Numbered from the stretch's first letter, positions 1-11,344 are shown. The stretch is 64,000 bases of DNA from Psoroptes ovis (GCA_002943765.1 PQWQ01000001.1:4995501-5059500), one strand, 5' to 3'. Numbers and translations are program-made. The notes: a model not told the origin generated them from the sequence alone.

Positions 1-385
1 TTTTTTTTTCTTCTTGACATATCAATAATTACATTGTTTTCTTATATGTTTGACATTGTTGTTGTTGTTGATGTTGTTGTTTTTGTTTAATAGCCAAAGA
101 GAAAATGACAAATGATTTGCATTTCTTTTTTTTTTTTTTTTTCGTTCGTTCAATGTGATCATAACAATTATTCTTTGATTTCTGTTTTTCGCTTCAAACA
201 ATCATTTCTTCATCATTATTCATTTTCAACAAATTCAATCATCATTAATTTATGATTGAGATTTTCCTTTTTTATTTAATTAACTTTGATTCTTTTTAAT
301 TTTTGTTTCAAGAAAAAAAACAATTAGAAAGTGATAATGACAATTGATTTAAAAGAAAAAAAAATTACATAATTTAAAATAAAAT
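1..385. other. Non-coding flank with simple repeats
   Basis: No gene is visible. The stretch is very AT-rich, with T runs at the start and at about 127-142 and a GTT microsatellite at about 57-90. It lies 3' of the first protease gene, whose stop codon is at 386-388 on the minus strand. Confidence 0.6.
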
Positions 386-1617
386 TTAAAGCATAACAAC
401 ATATGGATATTGTTCGATTCCCATGAAATTTTTATCGGCAATAAAATAGCCATAACCATTATCACCCCAAGTTGTTGACCAACTGTTTCGTACGATCCAA
501 TATGGAACACCTTGTCTTGTACCATAACCAACAATATTGATTGCATGATAATTCTTTTTGTAACCACCATCAGTTTGATAAATTGATCGGCCACTGTGAA
601 ATAAGATTGAATTTTTTTTTGAGATTTTTATAATCAAATATTCAACTAATTCAATCCAAAAAAATACATACTCATAATGACGGAAAGAATCCAAATCTCG
701 GATACCAACGATTACTGACATGGCTGATTTTGTTGAGGCAAGAACTTTACGGATTTTATCGCCATTTGATAATGTAATTTGACAGAAGTTTGTAATACCA
801 GTGCGTCGAGCATTTGGTTTTTGACATCGTCCCACCTATATTTTTTTGAATGAGACACTGAATTATGAATATCATCATACAAAAATTCGTAAACTTACAC
901 GAGCTCGGTATGGATAACTTCGTTCATGAACGACACCGTTTCGCATAAGATAACGGAAACCATTTGGAATCGTGTCACCATCGCAACCGTGTTGTGAAGC
1001 ACAGTCAACCAATTCTTGTTCAGAAAGATCCAATGATACATTACGGAATGATAAATATGTTGATTCGACTGTAGCAACACTGGAGAAAGCCCAGCATGAG
1101 CCACATGCACCTTGATCCTTGATTCGTGTGAGATGACGCATTGCACGTAAATCCATTTCGCCTGGATATCTGGTTTGAGGAATTTGGCAAGCTGAATGAC
1201 CGGCATTCAAATCGAATTCTTGTTTCAAAGCTTCGAAAGCCATGTCACTCATCATGTATCGTCGTTTGAATTCGTCCAATCACTGTTTGAATTATGATAA
1301 TAATCATTACAATAACTACTTTGAATTTGAGAAAAATTGCATACCAAATCTGATAAATGATTGATGCGACCTTGTCCAGCTTCTTCGATATATTTCAATG
1401 AATTCAAGAAATTTTGACGGGCATTTTCTTCTGCTTCAGGGGTAGCATAGCTTTTGTTGAATGCTTTCTATTGAAGAAATTCAAGAAATTTTTAGATAAA
1501 AATTCAAAATTACTGAGAAAATTTTACTTTGAATTCTTCAAAAGTTTTGATTTCAGATGGATTAGCGTAAACTACGCTCAATACCATCAATGAGGCTATG
1601 GCCAAGACAAATTTCAT
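386..1617 (-). pseudogene. Group 1 mite allergen-like cysteine protease, copy 1, with an in-frame TGA
   Basis: Papain-family (C1A) secreted protease. Minus-strand exons are 1528-1617, 1345-1467, 899-1282, 672-835 and 386-593 (90, 123, 384, 164 and 208 nt), giving 323 codons, the usual length for Der p 1/Der f 1. The first 18 residues (MKFVLAIASLMVLSVVYA) form a signal peptide and are followed by an inhibitor-type propeptide. The catalytic Cys in CGSCWAF (residue 134), oxyanion-hole Gln 128, His 270 (YHAINIVG) and Asn 290 (RNSW) are all present. The first codon of exon 3 (1280-1282) is TGA, where the three sister genes have TCA (Ser). No alternative in-frame AG is seen nearby. The intron 1 donor is GTAAAA rather than GTAAGT. 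I read it as a recently damaged copy that keeps an otherwise open frame. A sequencing error or strain polymorphism is possible. Confidence 0.8.
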
Positions 1618-1700
1618 TTTTTAACAATGTTTTGTTTGATTATTGATCAAGACAAAAGAAAAAATAAATTATGATGCTTAATTCATCAAAATCGAGTGAT

Positions 1701-1708
1701 ATTTATAC
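1701..1708 (-). promoter_or_regulatory. TATA box of protease copy 1
   Basis: On the minus strand the sequence reads GTATAAATATCACTCG, ending about 85 nt upstream of the ATG at 1617. The same box at nearly the same distance precedes copies 2 and 3, so it is conserved within the array. Confidence 0.65.
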
Positions 1709-3207
1709 TAAAAAAAATTGAATGATCTTCGCTCATCGATATATTATTATGTTGCGGAAAAGAATAGTAAAAGTTACTATTATTCTAATCAATAGTCTTT
1801 CAAAAAAAAATTGATCATCAATTAATTATCAATCATTAATTGAATGAATTTGATAAAAATTATTTGTCGCTAAACATAAACAACTACATGATTGATTGAT
1901 ATCCTGGTTTTTTCGATTAGTTTTCATTTCTGGTTGATTATTCCTAATAAGGAAATTTTATCAATGAAAAAAAAAGAAAACTTTTAAGATCACCTGACAT
2001 ATTCTTTACGATTTCAATTAATATCCTGCATCATCATCATGTGTGTGTCTGCGTCTGTGTGTGTGTGTGTGTGTGTTTGATTAATTTAATTTTTTTTTCA
2101 AGAATTGATAAATTAATATTTGAAAGTGGATGATAATGATTTTGTTTTTCTGTCTCAATCAATTTCAATTGATTCATTGTATTTCAATTAAAAAAACACT
2201 TGGAATCAATTTTTTTTTTTTGGCCTATAATTTTCCTCTAATGTGGGTCTATTGTAATTGACATAGATTTGTAAAGTGAAATCTTGACTTTTGTTTCACC
2301 AATCCTCGTGAGATCGATTCACCTTGATATTTGTGTAAGTGTTTTGTGATTTTGAAAAAATAATTAATTAGATTCAAGTGACAAAGGGCGCCTCAAATAT
2401 AGACCGCACAAGCAAATGGCGATCGATTTTCATAGAAATTGCTTAAGTTGGCTAAGAATTGGTCGACTTTTTGGGTCATGGTTATCCTGACGTTGTAAAT
2501 TGATTAAAAGAATTGATTGTTTTCTGCACCATTTTACCATGAATCGGTAATTTCAACCGAAGCTGTCATGGAATCGATAAAACAAAGTTCATTTAAATTT
2601 AAATTAAACAAATTCTTTGCATTCAAAAAAGATATTAATGATTCTGAGATTGTTGTCAGTATCGTTACGCACAGAATTTAGAAATCAAGGAATTTAGCAA
2701 ACTAAGAAATTGGTTTTCTTTAAAGGTAATCGTGTTCGGAAGGAAATTATGAGGTTTTGCGCGAACAATGCCATCGTAGAAGCTTTGTATTTACATAAGA
2801 AACGATTTTCAACACAAACGAAGCTTAAAGCTTTTCTCTGTTGAAAATATTTTCAACTAGATTGCTAATACCATCTAGTTAAATATTAGATCAATCTGTT
2901 TTAAACTTGAACTTCATCAACAAACAAACAAAAAACAAACACATTTTCCCATATGAATTAATTTTAAAGTGATTTTAACCCTTTGATTTTTGATATTGAA
3001 ATGTGATTGACGAATTCAAATATTCAAGAATTTGATTGACTGACCATTATACGAACAAGTTCATTGTCATCACTATGATCGACTTAGGACAACAAAAACA
3101 AAATAAATGGTACAAAAATGAATTAATTTGTTAAATTAAATTACCCTTTTTTTAAAAAAAAGGTAAGTCATCTTTATTTAAATTGATATTTGATTCATTC
3201 AATCAAT
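1709..3207. other. Intergenic spacer between protease copies 1 and 2
   Basis: No open reading frame of substance is present. A block with TATCCTGCATCATC followed by a GT microsatellite (2021-2076) lies about 400 nt upstream of copy 1. Equivalents lie upstream of copies 2 and 3, so this is part of the duplicated unit. A less AT-rich patch at about 2385-2480 shows no recognisable gene. Confidence 0.6.
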
Positions 3208-4436
3208 TTAAAGAATTGCAACATATGGGTATGATTCAATTCCCATGAAATTTCGGTCGGCAATAAAGTAGCCATAGCCATTATCACCCCAAGCTGTGTC
3301 CCAACTGTTTCGTACAATCCAATATCGAACGCCTTGTACTGATGAATAACCAACAATATTAACTGCATGATAATTGTTGTTGTAACCACGATCAGTTTGC
3401 AGAACTGTCCGACCACTGAAATTTAAATTTTCATATGATAATTAATGATATTCAATATGAAATCAATTTGAAATAATAATACATACTCATAGTGACGGAA
3501 ACTGTCCAAATCTTTGATGCCAATGATGACTGACATGGCTGATTTTGTTGCTGCAAGAGTTCGACGGATTTTATTACTGCTTGGTGGATAAATTTGACAA
3601 AAGTCAGAAATGTAGATGCGTCGACTATCAACTCTTTGACATCTTCCGGCCTATATTTTTTTCGATGAGACACTGAATTATGAATATTATCATACAAAAA
3701 TCAGTAAACTTACGCGAGCTCGGTATGGATAACTTCGTTCTTCAACAACACCATTTTCTGCAATATAACCCAAACCGTGGGGCATTGTGTCACCGTCGCA
3801 ACCGTGTTGTGATGCACAGTCAACTAATTCTTGTTCAGAAAGATCTAATGATACATTACGGTATGCTAAGTATGTTGATTCGACTGTAGCAACACTGGAG
3901 AAAGCCCAGCATGAGCCACATGCAGCTTGATTCTTGATTTTTGTGACATGACCCATAGCACGTAAATCAATTTCGTGTGGTAAATTGACTCGTGGGACAT
4001 TGCAAACTTGTACTCCAGCATTCAAATCAAATTGTTGTTTCAATTGTTCGTAAGCGCTATCACTCATCAAATATTGTCTTTTGAATTCTTCCAATGACTG
4101 TTTGAATAATGATAATGAACCTTATGACTTAAACTAATTTAGATATTAGAATAATAACATACCAAATCTGATAAATGATTGATGCGACCTTTTCCAGTTG
4201 TTTCAATGTGTTCCAATGAAGCCAAAAAATTTTGACGAGCAATTTCTTCTGCTTCAGCGGTTGCATAGTTTTTGTTGAATGCTTTCTATTGAATAAATTC
4301 AAGATTTTTAGATGAAAATTGAAATTACTGAGAAAATTTTACTTACTTTGAATTCTTCGAATGTTTTGATTTCAGATGGATAAGCGTAAGCTACGCTCAA
4401 TACCATCAATGAGGCTATGGCCAAGACAAATTTCAT
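3208..4436 (-). CDS. Group 1 mite allergen-like cysteine protease, copy 2 (intact)
   Basis: Secreted papain-family cysteine protease, the family of Der p 1, Der f 1 and Eur m 1, which are gut digestive enzymes shed in faecal pellets. Minus-strand exons are 4347-4436, 4163-4285, 3714-4097, 3487-3650 and 3208-3415, all with GT/AG borders, giving 322 aa with no internal stop. Residues 1-18 are the signal peptide and the propeptide runs to about residue 99. Catalytic residues are Cys134 (CGSCWAF), His270 (NNYHAVNIVG) and Asn290 (IVRNSWD), with Gln128 upstream. Asn152-Val-Ser matches the glycosylation site position known in group 1 allergens, and the motif SLDLSEQELVDC is typical. It sits head-to-tail with three paralogs. 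Family assignment is firm. Orthology to a named allergen gene is not claimed. Confidence 0.93.
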
Positions 4437-4513
4437 TTTTTTTCGTTTTATTTGATTGATCAATAAAAAAAGGAAAAAACAAATGATGATGCTTAATTGT
4501 TGAAAATCGAGCT

Positions 4514-4523
4514 ATATTTATAC
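4514..4523 (-). promoter_or_regulatory. TATA box of protease copy 2
   Basis: Minus-strand GGTATAAATATAGCTCGA lies about 80 nt upstream of the ATG at 4436. It matches the boxes of copies 1 and 3. Confidence 0.65.
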
Positions 4524-5398
4524 CTAAAAAAATTTTGAATGATCATCTCTCAAGTTGGTACATTTCTAAGAAAAAACTGATTAGAAAATTGTCACAGTGA
4601 TTATCTAAAATGATAATAATAGACGGTAATCATTAATTAATAATAAATTAATTATAAATCAATGAAATAGATTTTTAATTATCTTTGCTTAACAAGCTTG
4701 CACTAAATGATTATTGTTCTATTAATTGATAAATAAATATCCTTGTAGGAATATGTATCATTTATGAAACTTTGAAAATCAAATTTCAAATCCTAATCCA
4801 AAATTAATATCCTGCATCATCGTGTGTGTGTGTGTTGATATATCTGATTAAATCAATTTTTTTTTCTTTACAAAATTGATAAGATAATATTTGATATAGA
4901 TCGATAATGATATCTTTTGTTTCAATCGTTTCTTGGAATTTTTCATTTTAATACTTGAATGCACTTAGACTCTTTTTTTCAAGTCCTAATTACCCTCCTA
5001 TGTACTATTTCACTCTATTATTGGGGGCGTTTGAAAAAAAAGAAATTGAATCAGATTCTATTTGAATTTACTTAGTGAAAAAGGATTGAAAAAACATTGA
5101 TAAATTTCGAGGATTTATCACTTTCGAAATTTTTCCATTGAAGAAGAGAATTGAATAAGTTTTTTTTTTGAAAAACTAAAACAATCATTGTTTGATCTCT
5201 GAATTTTGGTTGTATTTTGCCAAAATTCTGTGCTTTCTTACATTTTTTCGGTGCCAATGGTCTATATTGCCTTTATTTTCTTAATAATAATAATAATATT
5301 CATTTAACGGTGCGCTGCTTGAGCATTTGCACCTTTGGAATAAAAGAGTGTTATCGAACTGAGAACAAAAAAAATACTGGAGTTCGATTTCTGGTGGT

Positions 5399-5780
5399 TT
5401 AACACGTTGGCTGCTAGGGGGTCACCGGTGACCGGCAGTAGTTTTGGCTGAGACGCCATAGAGGTCACATGATAAAATTTTAAAATTATCTTGGGTGAAA
5501 ATTCTGATGAATTTTCTTAACGAAAATCACTAAATAATGATTGAATAAGTATGAAAAATAGAACAAAATTAGAATTGAAAATTTTTATCTTTTCAAATAG
5601 TTTCATAGTTATAGCCAAAAATAACCCTTTCTAATAGAAAAATAGATAAATGGTCATTTTCAAGTCTACGCTTTTCATTGACGCTAGTTTCATGAAAATC
5701 CGTTGAGCGCATCTCGCGAGATATCCATCTGGGCGTGAGCGGAAAGCAAGGAAAAATGCGTTGGGCAGCCAACGTGTTAA
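5399..5780. mobile_element. piggyBac-type MITE with TTAA target duplication
   Basis: A perfect inverted pair (CACGTTGGCTGC at 5403 and GCAGCCAACGTG ending at 5776) is bounded on both sides by TTAA (5399-5402 and 5777-5780). The 374-bp interior has no credible open frame. It carries a 14-bp palindrome, GGTCACCGGTGACC, at about 5420-5433 just inside the left end. TTAA duplication and subterminal repeats are hallmarks of piggyBac elements, so I infer a non-autonomous relative. The TIR begins CAC rather than the common CCC. Confidence 0.8.
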
Positions 5781-6227
5781 GCTTCCATTTTTAGAACATG
5801 CTTGATTTGCATCGAAATCACATCTATAATATTCGATTTTCATTGTATTTTTAATTTCAGTTTTTTATTGTGTTAATTCGTGTTTTTTCTTGATCGAAAA
5901 CGATCGATTATTCAAATTTATAATAAACAGATTTACGTTATTGTTGTTATTTGATGTCGTCAGCGTTAGGTTCTGTTACAAAAGAGATATGTTCAAAATT
6001 TACAATGTGAAAATAATAATTGAAAATAAGTATTGAAATTACAGGGTTTTCAATTTTTATTCGTGGCTCAAATATTAATTTTCGAAGTTATAAGATTAAT
6101 TTTTTTTTTAGATTTGAAATTGATTTTCGTAGCTGTGAAATTAAATTCAATAATTTCAAATTAAATTTTTTGATTTGTGAAGTTTAATTAAGTAAATATT
6201 CATATTTACATAAATTTGTGCTGATTC

Positions 6228-6888
6228 ATGCTTACAAAGCTTAAAGACATTCATTTATTGATGATATGGAGGTCAATTGATCAAAAAGATTACGATACCT
6301 TCCTCAGTCAATTATTGAAGCCACTGACTGACGATTTGACCCATTTAATCAAGCATGGAATTGATTTCAAAAATTCACGGGCGCAAAATCCAAGTATGCT
6401 TGAGCCACATCTTGAGTGAGAAAATTTTTCACGTGTTGATTTATAATTTATAGTTTTTAATACAATCAATTCTTTCCTCCAGGTGACAATCTCGGTGTTG
6501 CCGAATTGCTCGGTCTTAATAAATCTTTTGGCTACGATTTCATTTTATGTAAAGGGAAGGGGATTCAAAAGGTGGAAATGGCGGTCAGATTCATTGAGAG
6601 ATATTCCTACAAATCATTATGAATCGTAGGGACGAATTCGATGTGTACTTCATTTGGAGGAAATTCATCTTCCTCTCGTTCGGCTTTAACATGGAACAAT
6701 TAGACGAATTAAAAACAGTGGTGAATGAGTTGAATGATATATGCATCAAATTGAGAATTATGATACCGAAAATGCATTTTGTGTCGCATTATTTCGATTT
6801 GATGCAGTTTTATGGACCACTTCGAAAATATAGTACCGAACGTTATGAACGCAATCATAACTCTATGTCTCTACGCTCCTATGTCTGA
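6228..6888 (+). pseudogene. Decayed fragment of an invertebrate transposon-type gene
   Basis: Three fragments in order look like remains of one protein. At 6228-6419 is a piece with KPLTDDLTHLIKHGI. From about 6482, in another frame, is GDNLGVAELLGLNKSFG. At 6619-6888 is a piece with MIPKMHFVSHYFDLMQFYGP followed by an R-Y-E-R-N-H tail. The patterns GDNLG...F..SFG and PK.HF..HY......GP are familiar from a large family of uncharacterised invertebrate proteins that multiply as transposons. Frames are broken and the length is far below that of a full gene. The superfamily is not certain from memory. Confidence 0.5.
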
Positions 6889-7185
6889 TAACGATTGAGA
6901 TTTATTCTTTGAAAAGCAAAAAGTTTCAATCCATTAAACATTCGGCTAAGAAAAATAATGAATGCCATTCATTTCAAAGACTTGAACAATAATTTAGGAA
7001 TTCATTCTGATCGATTATAAATCTTTCAGTGATGAAACAAATTTATTCTCATCATTCGAATTTAATTAAGAGAACGAAAATAGAATTGATAAATCAAAAA
7101 AAATGAATTAATTTATTAAATAACAGTATTTTCAAAAACTGTCAAGTCATATTCATTAATTTAAAATATTTAATTTTCAATTAAT

Positions 7186-8414
7186 TCAAAGCATTGCAGC
7201 CAATGGGAATTTTTCGATACCCATCAAGTTTTTATCAGCAACAAAATAGCCATAGCCTTTATCACCCCAAGTTGTGTCCCAACTGTTTCGTATAATCCAA
7301 TATCGAACGCCTTGTTTTGATCCGTAACCAACAATATTGATTGCATGGAAATTTCGTTTGCCACCATTATCACTTTGCAAAATTGTTCGGCCACTGAAAT
7401 CATAATGAATTTTTTTTTTTGAGATTTCAAAAATTCAACAATGAAATTAATCAAAAATACATACTCATAATGACGGAAAGAATCTAAATCTCGGATACCA
7501 ATGATGACTGAAAGGGCTGCTTGTTTTGTTGCAAGATAGGTACGGATTTTATCACCGTTTGGTGGATAAATTTGACATAAATCTTTGATACCGTATCGTT
7601 TAGCATTTGGTCTTTGGCATCGTCCTTCCTATATTTTTTAAAAATGAGCTTATGAATAATGAATATCATCATACCGTTAATCCGTAAACTTACGCGAGCT
7701 TTGTATGGATAGCTTTGCTCTTCAACCACACCATTCTTTTGAATATAACGTAAACCGTTTAGAACTGTATCACCACCGCAACCGTGTTGTGAAGCACAGT
7801 CAACCAATTCTTGTTCAGAAAGATCTAATGATACATTATCGTATGATAAATAATTTGATTCGACTGTAGCAACACCAGAGAAAGCCCAGCATGAACCACA
7901 GGCAACTTGATTCTTGATTTTTGTTACATAACCCAAAGCACGTAAATCAATTTCATTTGGAATGTTTACGGCGCCGATTTGGCAAGCTTGAGCTCCAGCA
8001 TCTAAATCAAATTCTTTTTTTAAAGCTTCGTATGCTTGATCACTCATCAAATATTGGTTTTTGAATTCTTCCAATGACTGTTTGAATAATAATCATTGTA
8101 ATTATGTTTGACTAATCTAGGTAACAGAATAATAACATACCATATCTGAGAATTGATTGATGCGACCTTTTCCAGCTTTTTCAATGTGTTCCAATGAAGC
8201 TAAGAAATTTTGACGAGCTTCTTGTTCTGCTTCAGGTGTTACATAGTGTTTGTTGAATGCTTTCTATTGAAGAAATTCAAGATTTTTAGATCAAAATTGA
8301 AATTCCTGATAAAATTCGACTTACTTTGAATTCTTCGAATGTTCTGATTTCTGATGGGTAAGCGTAAACAACGCTCAACACCATCAATGAGGCTATGGCC
8401 AAAACAAATTTCAT
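7186..8414 (-). CDS. Group 1 mite allergen-like cysteine protease, copy 3 (intact)
   Basis: Same family and architecture as copy 2. Minus-strand exons are 8325-8414, 8141-8263, 7694-8077, 7465-7628 and 7186-7393, with lengths identical to the other copies, coding for 322 aa. Signal peptide and propeptide are intact. The catalytic Cys is in CGSCWAFSG, His in FHAINIVGYG and Asn in IIRNSWDTTWGD. The residue before the catalytic His is Phe where the sisters have Tyr. Exon 2 ends in NQFSDM rather than NHLSDL. The NVS glycosylation site (YDNVS) is kept. A GGK replaces the usual GGY before the His region, the clearest local divergence. It is likely an active digestive protease. Confidence 0.92.
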
Positions 8415-8496
8415 TTTTGACAATGTTTTTAATCGTTTCTTGTTCCAGAAAAGGAAAAAAAAGGAATGATGATGTCTAATTGATGAAAATCGAGCA

Positions 8497-8506
8497 ATAT
8501 TTATAC
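8497..8506 (-). promoter_or_regulatory. TATA box of protease copy 3
   Basis: Minus-strand GGTATAAATATTGCTCGA lies about 85-90 nt upstream of the ATG at 8414. It is conserved with copies 1 and 2. Confidence 0.65.
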
Positions 8507-10033
8507 CTAAAAAAATTTTCAATGATCATCATCCTTGTCCAAAATATGTTCCAAAGATAATAGTATCATTATTATTTTAATCAATTATGATAGCATAAGA
8601 TAATGATCAATTAATCATTAATCAATTAATGATTTAAAAAAAAATGAGGGAAATTAGATTCTAATTATCTGCTCAACAAGTTTGTACTAAATTTGATTAT
8701 TGATTGATTGAATTGATATCATTGATTTTATCAGTTTTTTTTTATTGATTTTCTTAATTAAAAATTCTAATTTTAAAAATATATAGATCAATTTCAAGTT
8801 CACCTCACATTTCACAAATACAATTGAATTCATATCCTGCATCATCGTGTGTGTGTGTATGTGTATGTGTGTGTTTGATCAATTTAATTATATTTAAAGG
8901 AATTGATAAAATATCAATTGAAAATTATTGATAATCAATTTGTTTTGTGTTGTTTCAGTTATATTCCATTAAATTTTAAAATTATATTTTTAAACTTGAC
9001 CTTGAATTAATTCAATTAAGTTTAAAGTTTAAGTGGCTTCAGTGTTTCAATGATTGATTTAAAAGTAAAGAGCTTGATATTTATATTGATGATGACCTTG
9101 ATCTTTGTGTCTATTGTACAATGGAAATGAATATATTTGCCGTTCATTTCGCCGGAAAAAAATATGATGACCAGAATTCAAGAATTAATTCCAATTAATT
9201 AAACATGATTCTGTTCAAATTATCTATAATATTGTGATGGCATTTATATAAAATCCGGCGCGCCTCTCTCAGAGCTTTCTGGGAGTACTGTCATTGACGC
9301 TGGGCGTCGAGCGGTGGTCCTGGAACAAATCACCAAATGGTGATTTAAAAACTGTAATATTAATAAAAAATTGCCTGATGACAAATATGTTTACCTTTAT
9401 TTCTAAACAAAAGTTGTTGTTCACTTGTTAATAGCTGCGTGTTACTATATTTATTATTGAAAATGAAAGAAAAAGGTTTATTGGTGATAAAATAGAGTAA
9501 TTCAATTCATTTTCAAAATTCATAATAAAAAACAAACAATGCTCGACGACAAGACTGACAATCACAGAGAAAACAATCATCATGGCATCAAGACAAGACT
9601 GAACCACTTCATCGACTTGTATACGTTTTCAATCAAGACTTATTTCACCATAAATAACCATCTCACAGTAATGTTCGAAATTCGGCATCAATGAATTGTC
9701 AATAATTATGGTCATCTATCGAATTCATTAGTCAAGACAACACAGCAACAAAATTAAAGGAACAAAAAATGAATTAATTTTTTTTTTTTTTTTTGAAAAC
9801 GAACAAGTTTTATTCATTCATCTATGTCTTTAAGGTAAGGTTTATAAGTATGATAATTTTAATAAAAATATTTTATTTCAAATTTAAAACATCATCACAA
9901 TTTAAACGATAAAACAACAATAAATTGTTTTTCATGTTTTTATCATATGACAACATATTTTTCCACTCATCGGTCAACACAAGTGGTCACTAGGAGGCGC
10001 TCTTTCAATAAGGTTTGATTTTTTAAAATCAAT
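8507..10033. other. Intergenic spacer between protease copies 3 and 4
   Basis: No gene is seen. It holds the duplicated TATCCTGCATCATC plus GT tract (about 8833-8874). A segment with AGAATTCAAGAATTAATTC (about 9171) has a counterpart upstream of copy 4 (about 11841), showing that the duplicated unit reaches at least 600 bp upstream. An unusually GC-rich patch at 9257-9322 is unexplained: it shows no ORF and no tRNA fold. Confidence 0.5.
9986..10002 (+). promoter_or_regulatory. Candidate CTCF-type site
   Basis: GTCACTAGGAGGCGCTC resembles the CTCF core CCACTAGGGGGCGC and sits about 30 nt beyond the stop codon of protease copy 4. It is inferred from motif resemblance alone. Confidence 0.35.
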
Positions 10034-11258
10034 TTAAAGGTTTACAACAAGAGGAGATGTTTCGATTCCCATGAAATTTTCATCGGCAAGCATATAACCA
10101 TAGCCTTGATCACCCCAAGTTGTTGACCAACTGTTTCGAATAACCCAATATGGAATACCTTGTCGCAAGCCATAGCCAACAATATTGATTGCATGATAAT
10201 TATTTTTCGGGCCATTATCTTTCATAATAATTGATTTGCCACTGAAATTGTATTCAAAAATTTTTTTTTTAAATTAAATATTGAATTACTTCAATATTCT
10301 AAAATACATACTCATAATGACGGAAAGCATCCATATCTTTGATACCAATGACAACTGAAATGGCTGCTTTTGTTCCTACAAGATGTTTACGAATTTTTCC
10401 ACCTTCTTGTGGATAAACCATACAAAAGCTTGAAATACCGGTACGTTTACCATTAGGTTTTTTACATTTTTGTTGCTATTTTTTTGAAAAAAATGAAATT
10501 CATAATTATGAATATTATCATACCGAAATATATCCCGAAAGCTTACCCCATCAATATATGGATAACTTTTTTCATCAACAACACCATTTTTCTTAACATA
10601 ACCCATACCGTTTATAACTGTATCACCGTCACAACCGTTTTCTGCAGCACAATCAACCAATTCTTGTTCAGAAAGATCTAATGATTGATTACGTGATGCT
10701 AAATATGTTGATTCAACGCAAGCTAATGTGGAGAAAGCCCAGCAAGAACCACAGAAACCTTGATCTTTGATCTTTGGGACAGTACCTAGTGCACGTAAAT
10801 CAAATGCGGCAGGATAATTGGCTTGTGGAGTCTTACATGGTGAAACTCCAGCATTTATATCAAATTGCTGTTTCAATTGTTCGTAAGCTCTATCACTCAT
10901 CATATAATATTTTTTGAATTCTTCTAATGACTGTTTGAATAATAATCATTATAATGACTAATTTAGATCTCACAAAAATTGCATACCAAATCTGATAAAT
11001 GATTGATGCGACCTTGTCCGGCATTATCGATATATTTCAATGAATTCAAGAAATTTCGGCGAGCAACTTCTTCTGCTTCAGGGGTAATATAGTTTTTGTT
11101 GAATGCTTTCTATTGAAAAATTATAAATTTTAGATGAAAATTGAAATTACTGAGAAAATTTTACTTACTTTAAATTCTTCGAATGTTCTGATTTCGGATG
11201 GATAAGCGTAAACTACGCTCAATACCATCAATGAGGCTATGGCCAAGACAAATTTCAT
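10034..11258 (-). CDS. Group 1 mite allergen-like cysteine protease, copy 4 (intact coding frame, altered TATA box)
   Basis: Secreted papain-family protease with minus-strand exons 11169-11258, 10987-11109, 10547-10930, 10312-10475 and 10034-10241. Lengths equal those of the other copies, coding for 322 aa. The catalytic Cys is in CGSCWAFST, His in NNYHAINIVGYG and Asn in VIRNSWSTTWGD. It is the most divergent copy: exon 3 ends in SYPYIDG instead of SYPYRAR, the catalytic-site flank is QGFCGSC, AAENGCDGD replaces ASQHGCDGD, and the C-terminus is LVVNL. The glycosylation sequon is NQS. An extra Cys lies in STLACVEST. It is probably an active enzyme with changed surface or specificity, or one expressed differently, because its TATA box is shortened. 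Confidence 0.92.
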
Positions 11259-11344
11259 TTTTGACAATGTTTTGTTTGATTTTTGATCAAGACAAAAGGA
11301 AAAAGAAAAAATAAATTATGATGCTCAATCAAATGAGAATCGAG

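Larger units (their letters stand above)
4437..7185. other. Intergenic spacer between protease copies 2 and 3, enlarged by transposon insertions
   Basis: ATG-to-ATG spacing is 2819 nt between copies 1 and 2 and 2844 between copies 3 and 4, but 3978 between copies 2 and 3. The extra length of about 1.1 kb is close to the sum of the MITE at 5403-5776 and the fossil transposon gene at about 6200-6900. The conserved TATCCTGCATCATC plus GT tract is at about 4808-4835. Confidence 0.65.

Noticed and set aside
1280..1282. Selenocysteine or programmed readthrough at the TGA in protease copy 1
   Set aside because: The sister genes have Ser at this site and no SECIS-like structure is apparent. A point mutation is the simpler explanation.
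3452..3889. ORFs on both strands over protease exons and introns
   Set aside because: They are overlapping frames of the protease genes or unspliced introns.
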